From Agrobacterium larrymoorei (GTDB taxonomy: Bacteria > Pseudomonadota > Alphaproteobacteria > Rhizobiales > Rhizobiaceae): 64,000 bases of DNA. The stretch is taken from positions 496,001 to 560,000 of the forward strand of contig NZ_JAUTBL010000001.1 of the NCBI RefSeq assembly GCF_030819275.1, given 5' to 3'. The notes below the pieces were generated by a model, which saw only the letters and a list, made by a program, of their open reading frames with translations, made no database searches and had not been told where the DNA came from. A program made the translations under genes and the position numbers. Positions 25,803 to 33,587 of this stretch are shown here, one piece after another (the stretch's first letter is position 1; each line of letters starts with the position of its first letter).

Positions 25803-26306
25803 ATGACGACGCCCTCTACGCCACACAACCTCCAGCTCTTCGTCGACGGCTCATATGACCCGCTCAAGCGCCTGGGCGGTTGGGGCGTGATTGCGGTCCG
25901 CAATGACGTCCATATAGGCTCCCGGTCCGGCAGCATAAGCTGCGCCGACAACAGCGCGCCGGAACTCGTTGCCGTTCTTGAAGCCTTACGCTGGCTGGAG
26001 GTGAATGCGATCGGGGAGGCAGCGACGATCTGGTCGGACTCTTCCTACACGGTGACGGGGTGCAACAAATGGCGCCATATTTGGAGAACGAACCGTTGGA
26101 GAAAGCGTGCACCGAATGGCAAAGGTCGCAGCAGAGACGTCCCCAATAGCGATCTTTGGAGGGCACTCGACGCGTGCCTGACACGCTGCGACATGATCGA
26201 GATTGCATGGTGCAAGGGTCATGTAGGCCTGCCATGGAATGAACGAGCCGATGCTCTGGCAAGGCACGCGGCCAAGCCCGCTGTACTCGGGATAGCTGGG
26301 TCGTGA
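25803..26306 (+). CDS. RNase H1-family ribonuclease paralogue
   Basis: A 167-residue RNase HI fold protein, cutting RNA in RNA-DNA hybrids. The full acidic active site is present: Asp15 (FVDGSY), Glu54 (APELVAVLEAL), Asp79 (WSDSSYT) and Asp150 (NERADALA), plus the flap histidine His140 in KGHVGLPWN. The basic region around residues 89-112 (WRHIWRTNRWRKR, GKGRSR) corresponds to the handle. It is a single gene with no operon partners, downstream of the small RNA array region. Whether it is the housekeeping rnhA or a second copy cannot be told here. Confidence 0.88.
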   Translation: MTTPSTPHNLQLFVDGSYDPLKRLGGWGVIAVRNDVHIGSRSGSISCADNSAPELVAVLEALRWLEVNAIGEAATIWSDSSYTVTGCNKWRHIWRTNRWRKRAPNGKGRSRDVPNSDLWRALDACLTRCDMIEIAWCKGHVGLPWNERADALARHAAKPAVLGIAGS

Positions 26307-26388
26307 GACAAGTGTCCCGCGTGCCGGATCAATCGAACTCCGACTGCGGCAACGCCACAGACACTTGAGGGTTCGCTAAAGCTTGGAG

Positions 26389-26413
26389 GGAACTGCATTT
26401 GCTAAAACGTGTT
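26389..26413 (+). promoter_or_regulatory. EcfG-type general-stress promoter (SDR gene)
   Basis: GGAAC at 26389-26393, 17 bases, then GTT at 26411-26413. This fits the alphaproteobacterial EcfG (sigma-EcfG/PhyR) consensus GGAAC-N16/17-(C)GTT and lies about 30 bp before the ATG at 26445. The next two genes carry the same element at the same spacing. Confidence 0.7.
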
Positions 26414-26444
26414 TGGGCTTCGTCAACAATTGTGGAGCACAGAC

Positions 26445-27311
26445 ATGGATGCCGAGACTCGCCACCCTTCCCCGCCCTATCCTGAACAAAAGCAGACGCC
26501 GCCCGGGACCACCGGTCAGATGGAGCCAAAGCCTGATCATGGCGAGCATTCCTATAAGGGTAGCGGCCTCCTGAGCGGCAAAGTCGCTCTGATTACCGGT
26601 GGGGATTCCGGTATCGGTAAGGCCGTCGCAATCGCCTTTGCACGTGAAGGCGCCGATCTCGTCATCTCCTATCTCGACGAGGAAGAGGACGCACGCGACA
26701 CCGTGAAATGGGTGGAAGAAGCCGGTCGCAAAGTGGTGGCCGTTCCTGGCGACATCACCTCGGAAGACCATTGCAAATCCCTCGTGCAGCGCACCGTCGA
26801 GGAATTCGGCAAGATCGATATCCTCGTTAACAACGCTGCATTCCAGCGCACATATGCGGATATCGCCGACATCGATTCCGCTGAGTGGGACGAGACCTTC
26901 AAGACCAATATTTATGCGCCGTTCTTCCTGTCGAAGGCCGCTGTCCCACACATGAAGTCTGGAAGCTCGATCATCAACACCGCTTCGATCCAGTCGAAGC
27001 AGCCCTCACCTCAGCTGCTTGCCTATGCCTCCACCAAAGGTGCTGTGCTGAACTTCACGGCCGGGCTCGCCGGGATGGTCGCTGAAAAGGGTATCCGCGT
27101 AAACGCCGTTGCACCTGGCCCGATCTGGACGCCTCTCATCCCGTCCACCATGGGCGTGGAGAAGACCAAGACCTTCGGTGAGCAGACATTGATCGGACGC
27201 GCTGGACAGCCCGCCGAGCTTGCCGGCGCCTACGTTCTGTTGGCATCGGATCGCGGCAGCTACATGACTGCTGCCGTCATCCCGGTCACCGGTGGCGAGA
27301 TCATGATCTGA
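26445..27311 (+). CDS. General-stress SDR family oxidoreductase (YhdG/YhxC-like)
   Basis: A 288-residue short-chain dehydrogenase of the group with a proline-rich N-terminal extension (PYPEQKQTPPG, MEPKPDHGEHSYKGSG) before the Rossmann domain, as in Gram-positive and rhizobial general-stress proteins. Motifs: TGGDSGIGKAVA near 52-63, NNAA in place of NNAG, and the catalytic YASTK. The ATG at 26445 follows TGTGGAG; the in-frame GTG at 26409 falls inside the promoter element. Substrate unknown. It is followed by two stress-type genes, each with its own EcfG promoter, so the group forms a small regulon rather than one operon. Confidence 0.9.
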   Translation: MDAETRHPSPPYPEQKQTPPGTTGQMEPKPDHGEHSYKGSGLLSGKVALITGGDSGIGKAVAIAFAREGADLVISYLDEEEDARDTVKWVEEAGRKVVAVPGDITSEDHCKSLVQRTVEEFGKIDILVNNAAFQRTYADIADIDSAEWDETFKTNIYAPFFLSKAAVPHMKSGSSIINTASIQSKQPSPQLLAYASTKGAVLNFTAGLAGMVAEKGIRVNAVAPGPIWTPLIPSTMGVEKTKTFGEQTLIGRAGQPAELAGAYVLLASDRGSYMTAAVIPVTGGEIMI

Positions 27312-27348
27312 TCTTAACGGTTGAGACTGGACAAAGCGGGGCCGTAAA

Positions 27349-27373
27349 GGAACCGCCTTGTCCGTCTGCGGTT
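27349..27373 (+). promoter_or_regulatory. EcfG-type general-stress promoter (128-residue gene)
   Basis: GGAAC (27349-27353), 17-base spacer, GTT (27371-27373), 28 bp before the ATG at 27402. Same geometry as the elements at 26389 and 27806. Confidence 0.7.
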
Positions 27374-27401
27374 CGGTCAGAAGAATAGGGAGAAACTTCA
27401 G

Positions 27402-27788
27402 ATGTCCGATCCACCTCACGCAGTTGGCTCAAATGAGGTCGGCTCCGTCAGCCGATTGCAGCAATCCGAAAGCCTTAACGTCTACAAGCTGGCTCCCGTG
27501 GCAAAGGCAGACGACCCACACTGGGATAAAGGCGCCTCCTATGGAGAAGTCCTGGTCGCCGCCCGGTCGTCAGGCGATGCGCGTATCGTCGCGACCGAGG
27601 CACAGCCTGATGCCTCCGCGGCGACTGCGCAGCCTTTCGAGGACGTCTCCACCCGCTTTGCCAGCGCTTTCCGTGACGAGACGCTCTACACCGTCATTGA
27701 GGTAGAGCGTGATCGCCCGGACGTAGAGCGGGGCATGATCCCCAAGTTGTCTGTTGACGCGACGATGAAAGCAGGTGGCGACGCTTAA
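27402..27788 (+). CDS. Conserved hypothetical protein, probable stress protein
   Basis: A 128-residue soluble protein with no signal peptide or membrane segment, starting after TAGGGAGAAA. It is rich in Ala, Val, Asp and Glu, with a predicted amphipathic middle (ASYGEVLVAARSSGDARIVATEAQP) and a C-terminal FRDETLYTVIEVERDRPDVERG stretch. I do not recognise the family. Its only clue is position: it lies between two stress-type genes and has its own EcfG-type promoter, so it is probably made on entry to stationary phase or under general stress. Confidence 0.7.
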   Translation: MSDPPHAVGSNEVGSVSRLQQSESLNVYKLAPVAKADDPHWDKGASYGEVLVAARSSGDARIVATEAQPDASAATAQPFEDVSTRFASAFRDETLYTVIEVERDRPDVERGMIPKLSVDATMKAGGDA

Positions 27789-27805
27789 TCATACCTGATC
27801 GAACC

Positions 27806-27830
27806 GGAACCCTCCCGCGTCTGAGAAGTT
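27806..27830 (+). promoter_or_regulatory. EcfG-type general-stress promoter (153-residue gene)
   Basis: GGAAC (27806-27810), 17 bases, GTT (27828-27830), 31 bp before the ATG at 27861. Third consecutive gene with this element. Confidence 0.7.
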
Positions 27831-27860
27831 GAGACGACGAACCCTTACGGAGACAAAATA

Positions 27861-28322
27861 ATGTCCGACCAAAATTCCACCTCACCTGCCGTCGCCTCAC
27901 TGCATGAAGAGCAGGCAAGACAGCGCACCGGCAAAGGAGATCTTCAAAAGGGGCTCGAAGACACCTTCCCTGCCTCCGATCCCGTGTCCCACACAACCAC
28001 AACGACAGCCACATCGACATCCGCGCCCGAAGAAGAGCAGGATACGGAGGAGGCTCCAAAAGTGGATGAGGCCCTTGCTGCCGTCAAAGCACGCCAAGAC
28101 ACACCGGCAACCGACCATGCCATCGAAGAAGTGAGAGCACTTCGCTCTGAACTTGGACGCATCACAGAGTCGGCCCAGGAAGCGCTTTCCGCATCGGCAC
28201 GCATCACCCGCAGCGAAATTCAGTCCGCTCAGAGCAAGGTGATCCGCCAGGTCCGTAAGCGTCCTCTTCAAGCATTGGGACTGGCAGCACTTGTGGGCTA
28301 TGTCTGGGGTATGACACGATAG
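27861..28322 (+). CDS. DUF883/YqjD-like C-terminally membrane-anchored stress protein
   Basis: A 153-residue protein. The N-terminus carries the motif GLEDTFPASDPVS that I recall from small rhizobial stress proteins, followed by a Thr/Ser-rich and acidic linker (TTTTTATSTSAPEEEQD), a predicted helical region (about 88-135, charged heptads) and a single C-terminal hydrophobic segment (PLQALGLAALVGYVWGM) ending in TR. This tail-anchored helix arrangement is that of ElaB/YqjD/DUF883 proteins, some of which bind inactive ribosomes at the membrane. Function here is inferred only. A 9-bp GGATGGCGG/CCGCCATCC hairpin follows the gene. Confidence 0.75.
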   Translation: MSDQNSTSPAVASLHEEQARQRTGKGDLQKGLEDTFPASDPVSHTTTTTATSTSAPEEEQDTEEAPKVDEALAAVKARQDTPATDHAIEEVRALRSELGRITESAQEALSASARITRSEIQSAQSKVIRQVRKRPLQALGLAALVGYVWGMTR

Positions 28323-28341
28323 TTTTGAGCAGCGCGTAACA

Positions 28342-28370
28342 GGATGGCGGGAGTACGGTATCCGCCATCC
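28342..28370 (+). terminator. Hairpin downstream of the DUF883-like gene
   Basis: Perfect 9-bp inverted repeat GGATGGCGG (28342-28350) and CCGCCATCC (28362-28370), 20 bp after the stop codon. No T-run follows on either strand, so it may stabilise the 3' end or act as a weak or Rho-assisted terminator. Confidence 0.45.
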
Positions 28371-28381
28371 ACAGCAGAATG

Positions 28382-28434
28382 AACGCTATATGACAGATGG
28401 CTGCCATATGACATTGATCTGTCATGAAAGCGTT
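28382..28434. promoter_or_regulatory. Extended inverted repeat before the glucosyltransferase gene
   Basis: ATGACAGAT (28390-28398) is perfectly repeated inverted as ATCTGTCAT (28417-28425), and AACGCT (28382-28387) with AGCGTT (28429-28434) extends the symmetry outward. It lies 58 bp before the ATG at 28492 and could be a regulator-binding site or a cruciform. No regulator candidate is adjacent. Confidence 0.4.
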
Positions 28435-28491
28435 ATACTTGCGATAGGGACATAAACGCCGGGCAGACGATCCGGATGTGTGGAGTTGCAC

Positions 28492-29632
28492 ATGGACATC
28501 GCTCTTGCCGTAATCGCCTTTGCGCTGATCTTCGTCCACCTGTTGAGCATAGGTCTGACGGCCGTTCGTGTGAAATCGACCGCAAGAGGGAGTGCGGCGC
28601 AGCAGAACCAACCGCCAGTCTCCCTTGTCGTCCCACTACGCGGCGTGGAGAATTTCACTGCACTGACGATCCCGCATGCCTTTCAGCTGGATTGGCCAAA
28701 CTACGAAATCATCTTCTGCGTGGCGGATAGCGCAGACCCAGTTATCCCTCACGTCAAATCGAACATTGCCGCCTTTCCTCACATCCAGGCTACATTGCTG
28801 CTGGGTGATGATAGGATCAGCGCCAATCCGAAATTGAACAATTGCGTAAAAGGATGGCGTGCAGCCACAAGCGAATGGGTCATTCTCGCCGATTCGAACG
28901 TGCTGATGCCCGATCATTACATTACGACCTTGATGGGCGCGTGGCGCAAAGATAGCGGCCTTGTCTGCTCCCCGCCCCTCGGCTCCCGGCCAGCCGATAT
29001 CTGGTCGGAGCTGGAATGCACATTCCTCAACACCTTCCAGTGCCGGTACCAATATGCGGCAGAGACATTGGGCCAGGGCTTCGCACAGGGCAAGACGATG
29101 CTTTGGAACAAGCCGCTCCTCGATTCACTCGGCGGCATTGAAGCCCTTGGCGCCGAAATTGCCGAAGATGCCGCAGCCACCAAGCTTATCCGTGCAAGCG
29201 GGCGCAAAGTTCACCTCGCACCAGCCCCCTTCGAGCAGCCGCTCGGTACGCGCAGCTTCGCGGAAGTCTGGTCTAGGCAGGCACGCTGGGCGCGTTTGCG
29301 GCGAGTAACCTTCCCGCAATTCTTCGCGCCGGAGATCCTCGTCGGAGGCATTCCTCCTCTCCTTCTTGCACTGGCCGCCGCTATGCTGGCGGGGGCGGAT
29401 AGCAAGACAATCGTGGCAATCACGGTAGCGATCCTCGGGCTCTTCTATCTCCCGGAGTTGGCGCTCGCCAAGCTCAAAGGATGGCATGTCTCGTGGACAA
29501 GCCTTTCCAACCGTGATCATGCGGGACGCGTTGCTACCGCTCATCTGGGCAAGAAGCTGGATGGGGTCTTCAGTCTCATGGCGTGGCAACATGATGACCG
29601 TTGGAACGCAAGAAAGCACGCTAAGCGGCTGA
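28492..29632 (+). CDS. Ceramide glucosyltransferase-like GT2/GT21, frameshifted near the 3' end
   Basis: A membrane glycosyltransferase like the rhizobial ceramide (or HpnI) glucosyltransferases. It has an N-terminal membrane helix (IALAVIAFALIFVHLLSIG), D1 (VADSADP), D2 (ILADSNVLM), D3 (EDAAATKLI) and the QARWARLRR signature, then two further helices. Start ATG 28492 follows GGAG. Near 29495-29512 the frame changes. The frame that starts at 28492 runs on to 29883 with unrelated Ser/Cys-rich residues, whereas the next frame from 29513 encodes RDALLPLIWARSWMG and SWRGNMMTVG, the expected family C-terminus, and stops at 29632. The gene therefore carries one extra base, or lacks two, near 29500. 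The catalytic core is intact; the loss affects the last 40 residues. Sequencing error is possible. Confidence 0.8.
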
Positions 29633-29714
29633 TAACCGCAGAGGCATGCGGGGATCGAGCACGAAAGCAGGGCTTCGCCTCGTCCTCAGGCTCGGGTGGC
29701 CCAGCACTGTTTCG

Positions 29715-29981
29715 TCAGGCTTTTTGCCCTGCATGTTCCTGTAGAAGCTGTGCAAGTTCATCACCGGCAATCAGCACGTCGTGCCCGCCTCGATGGACAT
29801 GCAGTTCAACGCGAGTTGGGCGAAAACTATTGCCCCGGACAAATTCAATCGCACTCTTGAGGGAGTCGAACATCTCCCTGTGAGAGACTTCGAAACGCTG
29901 CCACAAAACGACGGTCGTGTGGCTCTCTCCAAACCGGCTCATTGCCTCGCTCGCATCGAAAACCAACCCAGCGCTCCTCAC
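29715..29981 (-). CDS. Small conserved-looking hypothetical protein
   Basis: An 88-residue soluble protein with balanced composition (RFGESHTTVVLWQRFEVSHR, SAIEFVRGNSFRPTRVELHV, ELAQLLQEHAGQKA) that reads as a small alpha/beta protein. The start would be GTG at 29981 with only a weak ribosome site, so the exact N-terminus is uncertain. The run-on frame of the frameshifted glucosyltransferase overlaps it in antisense; if the frameshift is an error the overlap vanishes, since the repaired gene stops at 29632. I do not recognise the family. Confidence 0.55.
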   Translation of the reverse strand: MRSAGLVFDASEAMSRFGESHTTVVLWQRFEVSHREMFDSLKSAIEFVRGNSFRPTRVELHVHRGGHDVLIAGDELAQLLQEHAGQKA

Positions 29982-30133
29982 CGTTGCGTGTGAAAAGCAA
30001 CGCTTGAAGACGCTGATCGTTCAACCGCCTCGACGGTTTATGACGGCTGCATGTCTGGAAGGTATGAGGAGTGTCGATTCAGTCTAGTGTGCAAAGCGTC
30101 CTTGGAACCCACAAAAGACGCTCTAACTCCTTG

Positions 30134-30187
30134 GATCTACGCATCGTGCTTTCTCAAAGGTTCCGATTTTCGGGGCCTATGCTGTAG
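30134..30187. repeat. Second rhizobial repeat family, copy C
   Basis: CTACGCATCGTGCTTTC, then TTCCGATTTTCGGGG, then TATGCTGTAGCGTC align with copy A at 24951-25004. It lies against the end of the glycosyltransferase gene (stop at 30190) and fills part of the 30.0-30.2 kb gap, where I see no gene. Confidence 0.55.
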
Positions 30188-30189
30188 CG

Positions 30190-31419
30190 TCAGTTGCGCT
30201 TCAGAACGGACAGATAGAGAGAAGCCGTCTGCTCACAGATGCTGTTCCAATTGTAGCGAGACATGATCGTGCTGCCAGTCTCTCCCATCTCAACAGAAGC
30301 CTGGGCGGCGGCCGGACGCTCCGACAACTTTGCCTGCATTGCTTGGGCAAGTGCGGAAATGTCTCCCAGGGGGAAATACGAGCCTGCATCCAGTTCGAGC
30401 GCCAGATTGGCTTCGATATCGCTTGCCAGTACTGGCAAACCATAGGCCAGCGCTTCGAGAAGTGCGATCGGCATCCCCTCATGGCTGGACGGGAGAACGA
30501 ACAGGCCGGCATTGGCAAAAAGCCCCCCAAGCCGCGCGCCCGATTGCGATCCCGTCAGCACGATGTTCGGATGAGATTTCGCACGTGCACGCAATCTCTC
30601 TGCGTAATCACTTCTGGCATCGCCGCCGCCGACGAGAACAAGCTTGGTGCCCGGCATGTCGGCACGCAGAAACGCATCTATCAAATCCATCTGGCGCTTC
30701 TCTACGACAAGGCGCGCAACCAGCAGGACATAACGGCCTTTCGTCAGTCCGAATTCATCCAGAACGCCATCATCTGCGGCGCCGATATCGATCTGCACGC
30801 CATTGGGAATGAAATGGACGCTGCGATTGAACTTCGCCTGCATCGCATCGGCAATATGTTTGGCGACGACGATGCGGCCTTGGGCAAACCGCATGCCCGC
30901 CCACTCGCCAAGACGCAGAACTTTCTTTTCCAGCGCGTTCCATTTCTCGCGATCGTAATCATAGCCGTGATGAGTGAAGACGACTTTCATCCCCATCATC
31001 CGCGCCAAAGGTGCCACGAGCGAGGGACCGACGGCATGAATGTGGACGATGTCGGGCTTGAGCATTCTGGCTTTGAAGAGAGCCAGCAGCGTATGGACTA
31101 TGGCCTCCAGTCGCGTGTTGCTCGGCGCCCATGTCGGATGGACGGTGACGCCGCGCCAGACGTAAGGCACTTCACCGGCAACATAATTTTGGCGCGCATA
31201 GACGTGAACGTCTGCGCCTCTTTCTACCAGCCCTGGGACAAGTTGCTCAACATGAGTTTCGATGCCACCGGGAACCCCCGGCACGCCGCGCAGACCGATC
31301 ATGCATAGGCGAACCCCATCCAGATTGGGAAAGTGGACCTCGTCGGCATTGCTGCGCGCCCGAAGTGCCGTCGTCTGTTTCGACGCCGCATAGTCCACCA
31401 CTCGCTTGCTCCCGGGCAT
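30190..31419 (-). CDS. GT4-family glycosyltransferase
   Basis: A 409-residue GT-B fold glycosyltransferase. The N-terminal domain opens with LCMIGLRGVPGVPGGIETHV, the acceptor-side loop typical of GT4 enzymes, and the C-terminal nucleotide-sugar domain shows VARLVVEKRQMDLIDAF (about 240-255) and the EX7E motif SSHEGMPIALLEALAYGLPV near 325-345. It is cytoplasmic or peripheral membrane and probably transfers a hexose during assembly of the exopolysaccharide repeat unit. It is the most distal gene of the minus-strand half of the polysaccharide locus, separated by 137 bp from the preceding glycosyltransferase, and may have its own promoter. Confidence 0.9.
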   Translation of the reverse strand: MPGSKRVVDYAASKQTTALRARSNADEVHFPNLDGVRLCMIGLRGVPGVPGGIETHVEQLVPGLVERGADVHVYARQNYVAGEVPYVWRGVTVHPTWAPSNTRLEAIVHTLLALFKARMLKPDIVHIHAVGPSLVAPLARMMGMKVVFTHHGYDYDREKWNALEKKVLRLGEWAGMRFAQGRIVVAKHIADAMQAKFNRSVHFIPNGVQIDIGAADDGVLDEFGLTKGRYVLLVARLVVEKRQMDLIDAFLRADMPGTKLVLVGGGDARSDYAERLRARAKSHPNIVLTGSQSGARLGGLFANAGLFVLPSSHEGMPIALLEALAYGLPVLASDIEANLALELDAGSYFPLGDISALAQAMQAKLSERPAAAQASVEMGETGSTIMSRYNWNSICEQTASLYLSVLKRN

Positions 31420-31556
31420 CCAACCCCACTCCTACGGCACAGCTATGACAGCAGCTACCGGCAGGCAGTTTTCACGCTGCCGCGTATCCCCAACCTTACC
31501 GCCATTATATTGACGAAACCCTTCAAACATATATAACATTATAACTATCTAAATTA

Positions 31557-32807
31557 CTACCTGCCGCTGTAGGGCGCTGAGACCCCGAGACTTCGATAGA
31601 GGGTCAGCGTCCTCTCAAAAAATGCGTTGCGCGAAAACTCCGCCTCTACCCAGGCCCGACCACGCTTTCCCATATCGTTGCGTTCGGATGCCGAGAATAG
31701 GTCCATGGCGATCAGTGCCCGTGCAAGATCATCCCTATCGCCAGGCGCCGCGATAAGACCTGTCTGGCCGGGCTGGATCAGTTCGGGAATGCCACCGATA
31801 TCCGTTCCGATCACCGGGCGCCCAAGGGCGTAGGCCTCCAGAATACTGACCGGCGCATTTTCATACCATTCGGACGGAAGAACGAGCGCCTTGGCACCGG
31901 CCAAGGTCTCATGCAAGGCGCGACCGCTGAGATAGCCGAGGAACTGAACATCGGCATTTTCCCTCTGCGCCAGCGCCCGAAGCTCTGCCTCTTCCGGTCC
32001 TGTGCCGGCAATACGCAGACGCTTCCCCGACCGTGCCGCCGCGCGGATGAGAGTGTCCACGCCCTTCTCCGGCGCCAGGCGCCCGGCAAACAGGAAGTAA
32101 TCACCCTCCTCGACGGCGAAGCTCTGCTCGCTGATCGCATGGTCAACGAAGTTCGGGATATGGACCAGTTTATCCTTCGGCCATCCCCATTCCATCAACT
32201 TCTGCTTGTAGAACTGGCTTGGAACCACGAGCTTATCGATATGATCGCGATAGAGACGGAGCGCGCGATGCACCGCCGTTTCCACCATGACGAGGCCGCT
32301 TAACGCCACAGAACCTTTCATGCAGCGGTGAAGGAGGACATTATAGATGCGACCGCCCTTGCATCTTTCGCAGACGCCATCCGGCGCCAGCATTTTGTAA
32401 GAAGGACAGGCGAGCTTCAGATCATGTACCGTCATCACAGTGGGAATTCCCCGCTTTTTCAGGAGCGGAAAGATCGCCGGAGAAATGTGGTGATAGACGT
32501 TGTGAGCATGCGCCACGTCCGGCCTCACGCGGTCAATCAATGCGGCCAGGCTTTGTCGCGCCTTGCGAGAATAGATGATCTCCAGCCCGTGACCGATCTT
32601 CGTCATCAGACCGCCTTGACGACCGAACTCGATCTCGGGAACGAAAAAGGGCGACCACTCCGATGGCAGATTGTCTGGGTGCTGCATGGAAAAGGGCACG
32701 GCATTCCACCCGGAGCGGGCGAACATCTCCATCTGATCAAGAAAAATCGCGTCTGCCCCGCCACGGCGGTAGTGGTAATTGTTGATTGCCAGAAGCGTCG
32801 CGCTCAT
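31557..32807 (-). CDS. GT4-family glycosyltransferase
   Basis: A 416-residue GT-B enzyme. Recognisable regions are the N-terminal NNYHYRRGGADAIFLDQ, DVAHAHNVYHHISP (about 95-108), the C-terminal AGRLAPEKGVDTLI near 250, and PSEWYENAPVSILEAYALGR near 320, which contains the EX7E-type nucleotide-sugar site. It begins 9 bp after the polysaccharide deacetylase stop, so it is in one operon with the Wzz-like, polymerase and deacetylase genes. The sugar transferred cannot be predicted. Confidence 0.9.
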   Translation of the reverse strand: MSATLLAINNYHYRRGGADAIFLDQMEMFARSGWNAVPFSMQHPDNLPSEWSPFFVPEIEFGRQGGLMTKIGHGLEIIYSRKARQSLAALIDRVRPDVAHAHNVYHHISPAIFPLLKKRGIPTVMTVHDLKLACPSYKMLAPDGVCERCKGGRIYNVLLHRCMKGSVALSGLVMVETAVHRALRLYRDHIDKLVVPSQFYKQKLMEWGWPKDKLVHIPNFVDHAISEQSFAVEEGDYFLFAGRLAPEKGVDTLIRAAARSGKRLRIAGTGPEEAELRALAQRENADVQFLGYLSGRALHETLAGAKALVLPSEWYENAPVSILEAYALGRPVIGTDIGGIPELIQPGQTGLIAAPGDRDDLARALIAMDLFSASERNDMGKRGRAWVEAEFSRNAFFERTLTLYRSLGVSAPYSGR

Positions 32808-32816
32808 TGCCTCATC

Positions 32817-33587
32817 TCAACTCTCCACATGCTGAAGAGCATCACGAACCGGCAGAACGAGGCAGCCGCTCGAAACGGCATAGCGCACCAATGTGGAAAA
32901 GGTCGAAGGCGTGCATCCATAGGGTGTCGGCGTATCGCTAACATCGTGCGTGAAGAACACCAGCCAGCCCGGCTCTTTCACCACTGCGTCAATCTGACGA
33001 ACCAACGCAAGGGCGTCCTGTTCCGGCTGGCGAATTTCCATTCCCCAGAGAAAGCCGCGATTGACCTTGCCCCGGTTGATGCGATCTCCGCCGCCACGCG
33101 CTGTCTGATAACGATCGGCAAAGAGTTGCCGATGCCACAGCGACCCCTGATTATAGGGATAGGCAAAGTTTCGCTTCGCGACCGCTGGCTCAAAGCTATC
33201 CAGCAAAGCGGCGTTGCGACACAGATTTTCACGCAAAGACCGTCTTGGCAGCGTGTGGACGATTTCGTGCCCGAAAGTATGGCAGCCGAGTTCATGGCCC
33301 GCAGCAGCAAGCTCCCGGCATCCTTCCTCAGAGATTATATTGCGGTCAGGCTCCACACGATTGAGGAGACCTCCGGCAATGTAAAACGTGCCGCGCACCC
33401 CGTTTTCCTCAAGAATTCTCGCGCCCGCGCTCAACGCCGTACAAGGCACATCGTCGAAGGTGAAGGACACGACGGGACGGCGGCAAGCAACGTTCAGCGT
33501 CGAGGCGGGCAGAGCGCGCACAGCCCGTTCGGCAACACGGTCTCGCAGATAATCAAGCTTATCACTGACTTTGGATAAAAACGCCAT
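32817..33587 (-). CDS. Polysaccharide deacetylase (NodB-homology, CE4)
   Basis: A 256-residue CE4-type deacetylase. Motifs in order: the catalytic/metal FTFDD near residue 40, metal-ligand HxxxH in ELGCHTFGHE near 116-123, FAYPYNQGS near 150, and VFFTHDV near 215. There is no obvious signal peptide, so it may act on cytoplasmic lipid-linked or nascent sugars, or be exported otherwise. It overlaps the Wzy-like gene by 26 bp, an unusually long overlap that implies tight coupling. It would remove acetyl groups from N- or O-acetylated residues of the polymer. Confidence 0.88.
   Translation of the reverse strand: MAFLSKVSDKLDYLRDRVAERAVRALPASTLNVACRRPVVSFTFDDVPCTALSAGARILEENGVRGTFYIAGGLLNRVEPDRNIISEEGCRELAAAGHELGCHTFGHEIVHTLPRRSLRENLCRNAALLDSFEPAVAKRNFAYPYNQGSLWHRQLFADRYQTARGGGDRINRGKVNRGFLWGMEIRQPEQDALALVRQIDAVVKEPGWLVFFTHDVSDTPTPYGCTPSTFSTLVRYAVSSGCLVLPVRDALQHVES

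Noticed and set aside
25495..25826. Two minus-strand frames (82 and 81 codons) upstream of the small RNA
   Set aside because: No ribosome sites, no protein-like composition, and one runs through the hairpin array.
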